Assembly: GCA_902836505.1 (NCBI GenBank)
Contig: CADFQU010000050.1
Span: 1-6,837, forward strand
DNA: 6,837 nt
Direction: 5' to 3'
DNA from: Streptococcaceae bacterium
Lineage (GTDB): Bacteria > Bacillota > Bacilli > Lactobacillales > Streptococcaceae
How positions within the stretch are numbered: the stretch's first letter is position 1; every line of letters starts with the position of its first letter. Below, in pieces: positions 1 to 5,761 of the stretch. Made by a program: the position numbers and the translations under genes. Below the pieces are notes generated by a model. The model worked only from the letters and a program-made list of their open reading frames with translations. It was not told the origin of the DNA and made no database searches.

Positions 1-214
1 CCCTCGCTTCGCCAAAATAAAAGTCAATGGGAAAGAAGCCAGCCCCCTCTACCAATGGTTAAAAGAACAGGCTAGCGGTCCTTTGGGCTCCCGCATTGAA
101 TGGAATTTCGCCAAATTCTTGATTAATCGCCAAGGCCAGGTCGTCCACCGCTTCTCTTCAAAAACCGATCCTCAAGCAATTGAAGCAAGCCTAAAAGAAG
201 TTCTTTCAGACTAA
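1..214 (+). CDS. Glutathione peroxidase family protein, 3' end only
   Basis: This is the last 70 codons of an open frame that enters from upstream; position 1 is the third base of a codon cut by the window edge, and TAA is at 212-214. The visible part contains WNFAKFLINRQGQVVHRF followed by a short C-terminal helix. This is the typical end of the GPx/BtuE thioredoxin-fold peroxidase family, in which the Trp and Asn of the WNF motif belong to the catalytic tetrad with the peroxidatic Cys and a Gln. The Cys and Gln would lie in the missing upstream part, so activity cannot be judged here. Family members are about 160 residues, so roughly the last 45 percent is present. In bacteria these are usually thioredoxin-dependent peroxidases that reduce hydroperoxides in the cytoplasm. 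It lies 55 bases upstream of rnhC on the same strand, and a weak hairpin between them may end its transcript. Family assignment is confident; substrate is not determined. Confidence 0.85.
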   Translation, partial: PRFAKIKVNGKEASPLYQWLKEQASGPLGSRIEWNFAKFLINRQGQVVHRFSSKTDPQAIEASLKEVLSD

Positions 215-218
215 ACTC

Positions 219-241
219 GGCTGGTCTTTTTCTGGCCTTTC
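219..241 (+). terminator. Weak terminator-like hairpin after the peroxidase gene
   Basis: GGCTGG (219-224) can pair with CTGGCC (232-237) around a 7-base loop, with two G-U wobbles, followed by TTTC. It sits five bases after the peroxidase stop codon, the right place for an intrinsic terminator. The stem is short and the T run after it is poor, so it may be leaky or not functional. Confidence 0.35.
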
Positions 242-251
242 ATCTAGCTTT

Positions 252-267
252 TATGATACAATAAGGA
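252..267 (+). promoter_or_regulatory. Extended -10 promoter and close Shine-Dalgarno of rnhC
   Basis: TGATACAAT (254-262) matches the extended -10 form TGnTATAAT with one change, and an overlapping alternative TATGAT lies at 252-257. No good -35 hexamer is seen 17 bases upstream, which is common for extended -10 promoters. The only Shine-Dalgarno-like string, AAGGA (263-267), ends two bases before the ATG at 270, which is unusually close. A start point 6-8 bases after the -10 would fall at or next to the ATG, so the mRNA may be nearly leaderless. Confidence 0.5.
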
Positions 268-269
268 CT

Positions 270-1160
270 ATGGAAACAATTACATTGTCCCCTCAAAATG
301 AGGATATCCAAGCATTTGTTGGTCAGTACCAAGACCATTTGGCACCTTCAAAAAATCCATATATCCGTTATTTTTTTAAGGCACCTGGTGCAACAATTTC
401 GATTTACACATCAGGAAAAGTTGTCCTACAAGGTAGTCAGGCGACGCGCTATGCAGAGTTCTTCGGTTACCAACAAGATCCGATAGACCAAGCACAGGCC
501 GGACAAGACTTCCCCTTAATCGGAACAGACGAAGTCGGAAACGGCTCTTACTTTGGAGGGCTTGCTGTAGTGGCTTCACTGGTCAGCCCGGACCAACATG
601 CCCGCTTAAAAAGTCTAGGAGTTGGGGACTCTAAGACCCTGGATGATCGAAAAATTCGAGCTCTCGCACCGATCCTCAAAAAAGAAATCCCACATCAGGC
701 CTTACTGCTGACACCTAAAAAATACAATCAGGTCATCGCCTCTGGCTACAATGCGGTTTCTGTCAAGGTCGCTCTCCACAATCAGGCTATTTTTTTGCTC
801 TTGCAGCAAGGGGCAAAAGCTCAAAAAATTGTGGTCGATGCCTTTACGACCAAGAAAAACTATGATCGCTATGTTCAGGCAGAAGCGAATCAGGTCCCAC
901 AAGTCGTCACCCTAGAAGAGAAGGCCGAAGGAAAATACCTGGCGGTCGCTGTGAGTTCCATTATTGCTCGTGACCTCTTCCTCCAAAATCTGGAAGACTT
1001 GAGTAAAGAACTAGGCTATACCCTTCCTAGTGGGGCTGGTACTCCCTCAGATAAGGTTGCTGCTCAACTATTACAGGCCTATGGCATTCAAGCCCTTGAC
1101 TACAGTGCCAAACTTCACTTTAAAAATACAGAAAAAGCAAAAAAATTGATAGAAAGATAA
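270..1160 (+). CDS. rnhC: Ribonuclease HIII
   Basis: RNase HIII cleaves the RNA strand of RNA-DNA hybrids (R-loops, primers) in the cytoplasm and needs a divalent metal. The protein is 296 residues, a normal family length. The N-terminal part (about 1-75) is the TBP-like substrate-binding domain that separates HIII from HII; it contains the conserved APSKNPYIRYFFK and IYTSGKVVLQG stretches. The catalytic domain begins at GTDEVGNGSYFGG, giving the metal ligands Asp87 and Glu88. Asp190 (VVDAF) and Glu220 (EEKAEGKYLAVAVSSIIAR) complete the DEDE set by spacing to the Geobacillus enzyme. The C-terminal LPSGAGTPSDK and KLHFKNTEKA motifs are intact. The ATG start is chosen because METITLSP matches the N-terminus of the streptococcal family as I remember it. 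The stop is three bases before lepB, suggesting cotranscription. The gene appears fully functional. Confidence 0.95.
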   Translation: METITLSPQNEDIQAFVGQYQDHLAPSKNPYIRYFFKAPGATISIYTSGKVVLQGSQATRYAEFFGYQQDPIDQAQAGQDFPLIGTDEVGNGSYFGGLAVVASLVSPDQHARLKSLGVGDSKTLDDRKIRALAPILKKEIPHQALLLTPKKYNQVIASGYNAVSVKVALHNQAIFLLLQQGAKAQKIVVDAFTTKKNYDRYVQAEANQVPQVVTLEEKAEGKYLAVAVSSIIARDLFLQNLEDLSKELGYTLPSGAGTPSDKVAAQLLQAYGIQALDYSAKLHFKNTEKAKKLIER

Positions 1161-1163
1161 GTT

Positions 1164-1802
1164 ATGAAACGTTCAAAAAAATCAAATAATCCAGTCCGTT
1201 CTTTCCTGAAAGAATGGGCGCTCTTTGGCCTAATTATTGGAGCCATTATTCTCTCGCGTATTTATCTGTGGACTCCCGTACGTGTCGATGGCCATTCTAT
1301 GGATCCAACCTTGGCAGACAGTGAATACCTTCTTGTTATCAATAAACTACCTATCGACCGTTTTGATATCGTAGTCGCTAGTGAAACAGAAAATGGAAAA
1401 ACCAAAGAAATCGTTAAACGGGTCATTGGACTCCCTGGCGAAACAATTGAGTACAAAAACGATGTCCTCTATATCAACGGCAAAGAAACTGACGAGCCCT
1501 ACTTGAAAGAATACATTCAAAAATTCAAAGAGGATAAATTACAGTCAACCTATTCTGGAAAAGGGTTCGAAGAAAATGGAGAGCTCTTCCGCCAAATGGC
1601 ACAGATAGCCGAAGCTTTCACCGTTGATAAAGACGGAAGTGCGACCTTCACGAAAAAGCTCTTGGATGACGAGTATCTACTCCTTGGTGATGATCGCATC
1701 GTTTCAAAAGATAGCCGACAGGTTGGGGCTTTCAAGAAGGATCAAATCAAAGGAGAAGCCGTTCTTCGCCTCTGGCCACTCCTTCCATTCCAGACTTATT
1801 AA
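1164..1802 (+). CDS. lepB: Signal peptidase I
   Basis: Membrane-bound serine protease that removes signal peptides from exported preproteins on the outer face of the cytoplasmic membrane. The protein has 212 residues, in the range of Gram-positive type I peptidases. A short basic N-terminus (KRSKK) is followed by one membrane segment at about residues 17-35 (ALFGLIIGAIIL), so the catalytic domain is outside. Box B GHSMDPTL supplies nucleophile Ser45, box C is RFDIVV, and box D IVKRVIGLPGE supplies the general base Lys85. Box E reads GDDRIVSKDSR; most relatives have GDNR, but GDDR is, as I recall, also the pneumococcal form. A charged insert at about 113-160, including LQSTYSGKGFEENG, is also found in streptococcal LepB. 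ATG follows the rnhC stop by three bases, and a weak GA-rich Shine-Dalgarno (AGAAAG, 1151-1156) lies inside the rnhC end. The structured element downstream probably terminates the rnhC-lepB transcript. Confidence 0.95.
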   Translation: MKRSKKSNNPVRSFLKEWALFGLIIGAIILSRIYLWTPVRVDGHSMDPTLADSEYLLVINKLPIDRFDIVVASETENGKTKEIVKRVIGLPGETIEYKNDVLYINGKETDEPYLKEYIQKFKEDKLQSTYSGKGFEENGELFRQMAQIAEAFTVDKDGSATFTKKLLDDEYLLLGDDRIVSKDSRQVGAFKKDQIKGEAVLRLWPLLPFQTY

Positions 1803-1811
1803 CCCATGATG

Positions 1812-1985
1812 AGAGTGGGACAGAAATCGGTCATTCGTTAGAATTCGATTTCGTCGTCCCACCTCCGCACAGTTGAGTAGGACTGTAAAAGCTGATGAAA
1901 TCAGCGTAGTAGAGCCCAATCAACCACTGCGTCTTGCTCGACAATCCAAAGACAATTGAGAGGCTAGGATTTTGTCCCAGCCTCT
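1812..1985. repeat. Structured intergenic repeat-like element with terminal inverted repeats
   Basis: This non-coding block lies between lepB and recD2. Its ends are imperfect inverted repeats: AGAGTGGGACAGAAATC at 1812-1828, and the complement of 1968-1985, which reads AGAGGCTGGGACAAAATC. It holds three hairpins. The first is 1815-1862: GTGGGAC with GTCCCAC, then GAAATCG with CGATTTC, then ATTC with GAAT. The second is around GCTGAT-GAA-ATCAGC (1891-1905), extended outward by GTTGA (1872-1876) with TCAAC (1920-1924). The third is 1959-1985. From memory, similar blocks starting with GAGTGGGACAGAAAT and ending with GTCCCAGCCTC recur between genes in oral streptococci; a genome search would be needed to prove copy number. 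The architecture resembles a non-autonomous MITE-like repeat. No coding capacity is seen. It does not look like BOX or RUP repeats as I recall their sequences. Confidence 0.7.
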
Positions 1986-1987
1986 TT
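1959..1987 (+). terminator. Terminator-like hairpin at the 3' end of the repeat, downstream of lepB
   Basis: AGAGGCTAGGA (1959-1969) pairs with TCCCAGCCTCT (1975-1985) around the loop TTTTG, 10 of 11 positions pairing, followed directly by a short T run. It is the strongest terminator candidate after lepB, about 157 bases past its stop, so it probably ends the rnhC-lepB transcript. The T tract is only three or four bases, so efficiency is uncertain. Confidence 0.55.
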
Positions 1988-1999
1988 CAATATCTTCGT

Positions 2000-2014
2000 G
2001 AGAGATGATCTCTC
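2000..2014. promoter_or_regulatory. Perfect 7+7 dyad upstream of recD2
   Basis: GAGAGAT-G-ATCTCTC is a perfect palindrome around position 2007. It sits 27 bases before the recD2 ATG and ends 12 bases before the Shine-Dalgarno region (AAAAGGAAA, 2027-2035). It could be an operator for a dimeric regulator, or in RNA a small hairpin with five paired bases and loop ATGAT. I cannot match it to a known regulator. No clear promoter hexamers for recD2 were found between the repeat and the gene. Confidence 0.3.
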
Positions 2015-2041
2015 TGATTACTACTTAAAAGGAAACTCTGC

Positions 2042-4477
2042 ATGGAATACTATTTCTCAGGAACCATTGAGCGGGTCATTTTTGAAAATCAAAGTAGTTT
2101 TTTCCGTATCTTATTGTTGGATATCAACGATACAGATGCAGAGGACTACGATGACTTTGAAATTATCGTCACTGGAACAATGGCGGATATCGTCGAAGGA
2201 GAAGATTATACCTTCTGGGGAGAACTGGTCCATCATCCGAAATATGGCCAACAGTTGCAAATGACTCGCTATGAACGAGCCAAACCCACTAGCAAAGGCT
2301 TGGTTAAATACTTTTCTAGCGACCATTTTAAAGGAATTGGACTCAAAACCGCCCAAAAGATCGTGGATCTCTATGGTGAGGATACTATTGATAAAATCCT
2401 TCAAGCACCTGAAAAGCTGGCCTCTATCTCCGGACTTTCTAAAAAGAATCGCGAGGCCTTTGTCGAAAAACTACAGCTCAACTATGGTACGGAACGGGTC
2501 CTCGCCCAACTTGCTAACTATGGCATCCCCAATAAACTAGCCTTCCAAATCCAAGATTTCTACAAGGAAGAAACCTTGCAAATCGTCGAATCGTCTCCCT
2601 ATCAACTGGTCGAAGATATTCAAGGAATGGGCTTTAAGATTGCCGACCAACTAGCAGAAGAATTAGGGATTGCCAGTGATGCACCTGAACGTTTCCGAGC
2701 TGGGCTTGTCCATAGTCTTTTGACCCTCTCATTAGAAACAGGGGACACCTACGTTGAAGCCAAAGAATTGCTCCAGGCCACCATCCAACTCTTAGAAGCA
2801 TCCCGGCCCGTCGAGCTAGATCCAGCCAGCATTGCCCAAGAATTGGCCGGCCTCATCGAAGAAGACAAGGTGCAAAACATTGACACTAAGATTTTCAACA
2901 ACAGCCTCTTCTTTGCAGAAGAAGGGATCCGAAGCCATATCGGTCGCCTACTAGAAAAAGGAAAGCAAGAATCTTTCGAGCTAGAAAAAATCGAGGAAAC
3001 AATCAAACAGATTGAAAAAGAGCTTGCTATCCACTACGATCCCATACAACGGAAGGCCATCCAGGAAGCGATCCAGCAGAAAGTCTTTGTACTAACAGGT
3101 GGACCAGGAACAGGAAAGACAACCGTTATCAATGGGATTATCGGAACCTACGCTCGCCTGCACCAATTGGACCTTCGGAAGAAATCTCAATTACCAATTC
3201 TCTTAGCTGCTCCAACCGGTCGAGCAGCCCGCCGGATGAGTGAACTAACTGGTCTTCCTAGTGCAACCATCCATCGCCATTTGGGAATGACGGGAGACGA
3301 CGACACGAGTCACCTGGACGATTATTTAGATGCTGACTTCATCATTGTCGATGAATTTTCTATGGTGGATACTTGGTTAGCCAATCAGCTTCTCAGCAAT
3401 ATCTCCTCCAATACTAAACTCTTAATTGTTGGTGATGCCGATCAACTTCCTTCTGTGAGTCCTGGACAAGTCTTGTCCGATCTCTTACAGATCCCAAGCA
3501 TCCCTCAAGTCAAATTGGAACACATCTTCCGTCAAAGCGAGGATTCAACCATCGTCACTTTGGCCAGTCAGATTCGAAAAGGTCACCTGCCTCCTGACTT
3601 CACGGAGAAAAAGCCGGATCGTTCCTACTTTGAAGCGCCGAGCGAGCTCGTCGCCCCCATGATTGAAAAAATCACCAGCGCTGCCCTTCGCAACGGCATC
3701 CCGGCCCGGGACATCCAAGTCCTTGCTCCTATGTATCGCGGTTCTGCAGGTATTGATCAAATAAACAGCCTCATGCAAGAGCTTCTCAATCCATTAGAAA
3801 CAGATGCTCTATTCTTTCAAGCGCTGGATTGCCAGTATCGAAATGGTGACAAGGTCATCCACTTAGTCAACGATGCTGAGAGCAATGTCTTTAACGGAGA
3901 TATTGGTTACATCACCGACCTCTTACCGGCTAAATATACTGAATCCAAGCAAGATGAACTCACCATTCAATTCGACGGCAATGAATTGGTCTACCCACGC
4001 AATGAATGGTACAAGATTCGCCTGGCCTATGCCATGAGTATCCATAAGTCTCAGGGGAGCGAATTCCCTGTGGTCATTCTTCCCTTGACCAATCAGAGTC
4101 GACGGATGCTTCAACGCAATCTGATCTACACGGCCATTACTCGTTCCAAGAGCAAGCTCATCCTCCTGGGAGAATACACTGCATTTCACTTTGCGACACA
4201 GAATACTGGTACTGCTCGCAAAACCTATCTGATTGAACGCTTTTCTGATGTGCCTCCTCAGCGTACAGACTCTTCCTCACAGAGCCCTGTCCATCTGGAA
4301 GAGCCCGCTAAAAAAACAGAGCCCCAGAGCAAGCTCGTCTCAGTTGAAAACCACTCTGACTCATCTGATTCCCAACCTTCTCAACAAGGCTACCGATTAA
4401 CAGAAGACAATTACTTAAGCATTGATCCCATGATCGGACTCACAGAGGAAGAGATTCAACATTTCTTCAAAAACTAG
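2042..4477 (+). CDS. recD2: RecD2-type (RecD-like) 5'-3' DNA helicase, YrrC family
   Basis: Superfamily 1B ATP-dependent helicase that moves 5' to 3' on DNA. In bacteria without RecBCD it acts alone in DNA repair and at replication forks. The protein has 811 residues, close to the Bacillus YrrC length. The N-terminal OB-like domain (about 1-80) is followed by helix-hairpin-helix segments with GIG at 98-100 and GMG at 195-197. Motor motifs are all present: Walker A GGPGTGKTT (353-361, Lys359), Walker B IIVDEFSMVD (Asp437, Glu438), motif III GDADQLPSVSPGQ (from 464), HIFRQ (494-498), AMSIHKSQGSEFP (664-676) and YTAITRSK (696-703, Arg701). After residue about 735 comes a Ser/Pro/Gln/Glu-rich linker that ends in a well-defined tail, IDPMIGLTEEEIQHFFKN. 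The ATG is supported by AAGGA with an 8-base spacer. It is convergent with dinB and shares a terminator with it. No RecB or RecC gene is visible here. Confidence 0.95.
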   Translation: MEYYFSGTIERVIFENQSSFFRILLLDINDTDAEDYDDFEIIVTGTMADIVEGEDYTFWGELVHHPKYGQQLQMTRYERAKPTSKGLVKYFSSDHFKGIGLKTAQKIVDLYGEDTIDKILQAPEKLASISGLSKKNREAFVEKLQLNYGTERVLAQLANYGIPNKLAFQIQDFYKEETLQIVESSPYQLVEDIQGMGFKIADQLAEELGIASDAPERFRAGLVHSLLTLSLETGDTYVEAKELLQATIQLLEASRPVELDPASIAQELAGLIEEDKVQNIDTKIFNNSLFFAEEGIRSHIGRLLEKGKQESFELEKIEETIKQIEKELAIHYDPIQRKAIQEAIQQKVFVLTGGPGTGKTTVINGIIGTYARLHQLDLRKKSQLPILLAAPTGRAARRMSELTGLPSATIHRHLGMTGDDDTSHLDDYLDADFIIVDEFSMVDTWLANQLLSNISSNTKLLIVGDADQLPSVSPGQVLSDLLQIPSIPQVKLEHIFRQSEDSTIVTLASQIRKGHLPPDFTEKKPDRSYFEAPSELVAPMIEKITSAALRNGIPARDIQVLAPMYRGSAGIDQINSLMQELLNPLETDALFFQALDCQYRNGDKVIHLVNDAESNVFNGDIGYITDLLPAKYTESKQDELTIQFDGNELVYPRNEWYKIRLAYAMSIHKSQGSEFPVVILPLTNQSRRMLQRNLIYTAITRSKSKLILLGEYTAFHFATQNTGTARKTYLIERFSDVPPQRTDSSSQSPVHLEEPAKKTEPQSKLVSVENHSDSSDSQPSQQGYRLTEDNYLSIDPMIGLTEEEIQHFFKN

Positions 4478-4481
4478 TTAA

Positions 4482-4519
4482 AAATTCCCCGTAGGGCAAG
4501 TATACCTACGGGGTTTCTT
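4482..4519. terminator. Bidirectional intrinsic terminator shared by recD2 and dinB
   Basis: CCCCGTAGG (4487-4495) and CCTACGGGG (4505-4513) form a perfect 9-bp stem with a 9-base loop. On + it is followed by TTTCTTCT; read on -, the same stem is followed by AATTTTT. It therefore fits termination of recD2 from the left and dinB from the right. The stem starts nine bases after the recD2 stop and contains the dinB stop codon (complement of 4506-4508). Confidence 0.85.
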
Positions 4520-5618
4520 CTATTAAAGATCCTTCATACGATTCCTGAGACTCAGAAGAAAAATTAGTGAGGGTCAATCCTAAGAGGCGAATACCTGATG
4601 GGTTGGCCTCCAGACTCTGATAGAGCTCCTGGGCCACTCTTTGAATGACTTCTGGATCTCTGGTAGCTTCTTCTAAACTTCGTCTTTTAGTCAAGGTTGT
4701 AAAATCTGCATAACGAATCTTGAGAACCAAGGTCTTACCAATTTTCTGATGCTTGGTCAAACTGTTCGCCACCTTTTCAGATAGGTTGGCTAGTTCTTTT
4801 AGCACATCATCTTCTGCCACCAGCAATTTTCGATAGGTGCGTTCTTTTCCAATAGACTTGCGAATGCGATTACTCTTGACAGGACTGTTATGGATCCCCC
4901 TGGCCTTTCGATAGAGGTCAAAACCAAAGCGACCAAAGTGATCGATTAGAGTCATTTCTGGAACTTCTAAGAGATCTGCTCCCGTATAAATTCCCAAATC
5001 ATGTAGTCGCTCTACCGTCCGTTTCCCCACACCATGAAACTTAGCTACGTCCAGCTGACTCAAAAACTCTTGAGCCTGCTCGGGTAAGATGACGGTCAGT
5101 CCCCGAGGCTTCTGGTAATCACTGGCGATTTTTGCTAGAAACTTATTGTAGGAAACTCCAGCAGAAGCGGTTAAGTGCAATTCATTCCAAATGTCATGCT
5201 GAATCAAGCGGGCTATTTTGACAGCAGAATGAATACCAAGCTTATTGTTGGTCACATCCAGATAGGCTTCGTCGATGCTCATGGGCTCAATTAAGTCTGT
5301 ATAGCGTTTAAAAATCTCTCTGACTTGGAGACCGACTGCCTGATACTTCTCGTAGTTGCCAGGGACGAAAACGGCCTGAGGACACCGTTCATAGGCTTCT
5401 TTGGAACTCATCGCCGAATGGACGCCATATTTTCTAGCCTCATAATTGCAGGTCGATACCACTCCTCGTCCGCCAGACAAACGGGGATCATGTCCGATGA
5501 TGACCGGCTTTCCCTTTAATTGGGGATTGTCGCGTTCTTCAACGGACGCAAAAAAGGCATCCATATCTATATGAATGATCTTACGGCTCGTATCATTTAC
5601 TAAAGGAAATATGAGCAT
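4506..5618 (-). CDS. dinB: DNA polymerase IV (Y-family translesion polymerase)
   Basis: Error-prone translesion DNA polymerase without proofreading, used to pass lesions and stalled forks. The protein has 370 residues, somewhat longer than the 351 of E. coli Pol IV. The palm carries [14 protein letters not shown] (metal ligand Asp18, steric-gate Phe23 by alignment to E. coli Phe13) and [10 protein letters not shown] (Asp116, Glu117). [15 protein letters not shown] (56-70) and [16 protein letters not shown] (152-167) are typical of the family. A helix-hairpin-helix [12 protein letters not shown] lies at 194-205, and the little-finger domain spans about 250-352. I see no clear QxLxLF-type clamp-binding motif in the last residues ([11 protein letters not shown]). 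I chose ATG at 5618, not the in-frame TTG at 5624: AAAGGAGG (5632-5625) gives a 6-base spacer to the ATG but abuts the TTG, and MLIFPL matches relatives. It is divergent from pflB and convergent with recD2. Confidence 0.95.
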   Translation of the reverse strand: MLIFPLVNDTSRKIIHIDMDAFFASVEERDNPQLKGKPVIIGHDPRLSGGRGVVSTCNYEARKYGVHSAMSSKEAYERCPQAVFVPGNYEKYQAVGLQVREIFKRYTDLIEPMSIDEAYLDVTNNKLGIHSAVKIARLIQHDIWNELHLTASAGVSYNKFLAKIASDYQKPRGLTVILPEQAQEFLSQLDVAKFHGVGKRTVERLHDLGIYTGADLLEVPEMTLIDHFGRFGFDLYRKARGIHNSPVKSNRIRKSIGKERTYRKLLVAEDDVLKELANLSEKVANSLTKHQKIGKTLVLKIRYADFTTLTKRRSLEEATRDPEVIQRVAQELYQSLEANPSGIRLLGLTLTNFSSESQESYEGSLIEETP

Positions 5619-5624
5619 AGGCAA

Positions 5625-5641
5625 CCTCCTTTTTCATTATA
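5625..5641 (-). promoter_or_regulatory. dinB Shine-Dalgarno with an adjoining TATAAT
   Basis: On the - strand, a consensus TATAAT (complement of 5636-5641) is only three bases before a strong AAAGGAGG (complement of 5625-5632). If this -10 is used, the start point would fall inside the Shine-Dalgarno sequence and give a leader of about 11-12 bases. No convincing -35 is seen 16-18 bases upstream, so the true promoter may lie further upstream, and the -10 match could be chance in AT-rich DNA. The Shine-Dalgarno itself is secure. Confidence 0.4.
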
Positions 5642-5692
5642 TCTCTATTAAGGATTTTTTCCTACTAATTCCCACTTTTCTCAAGGCAAAAA

Positions 5693-5731
5693 TATAATAC
5701 AGTTTATTCAAAACTCCTGCTCTGTATTATA
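5693..5731. repeat. Perfect 10-bp inverted repeat in the dinB-pflB intergenic region
   Basis: TATAATACAG (5693-5702) and CTGTATTATA (5722-5731) are exact complements separated by 19 bases. Each arm contains TATAAT, one reading toward pflB and the other toward dinB. A second, overlapping repeat pairs GTATT (5724-5728) with AATAC (5736-5740). The site lies about 30 bases upstream of the pflB -35 region, on the far side of the cre site. It could be an operator, a pair of divergent -10 elements or a remnant of a small repeat; neither -10 has a good -35. Confidence 0.4.
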
Positions 5732-5761
5732 AAAGAATACATTATCTTTTTGTTATTCCCT

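Noticed and set aside
1711..1720. GDDR in LepB (Asp in place of the common Asn of GDNR) as a damaging change
   Set aside because: The same GDDR form is present in pneumococcal LepB as I recall it, and the catalytic Ser45 and Lys85 are intact.
1704..1919. Minus-strand open frame of 71 codons spanning the end of lepB and the repeat
   Set aside because: It runs through lepB antisense and the structured repeat, without a ribosome binding site or family resemblance.
1812..1985. Possible BOX or RUP repeat, tRNA or riboswitch
   Set aside because: The sequence does not resemble the pneumococcal BOX or RUP repeats as I remember them; there is no cloverleaf and no recognised riboswitch core.
1806..2009. 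ATGAT at 1806-1810 and 2005-2009 as a target-site duplication of the element
   Set aside because: The second copy is about 20 bases beyond the end of the inverted repeat, and a 5-base match is expected by chance.
5619..5624. TTG at 5624 as a dinB start giving two extra residues (MP)
   Set aside because: It directly abuts the AGGAGG sequence with no spacer; the ATG at 5618 has an ideal 6-base spacer and matches the N-terminus of relatives.
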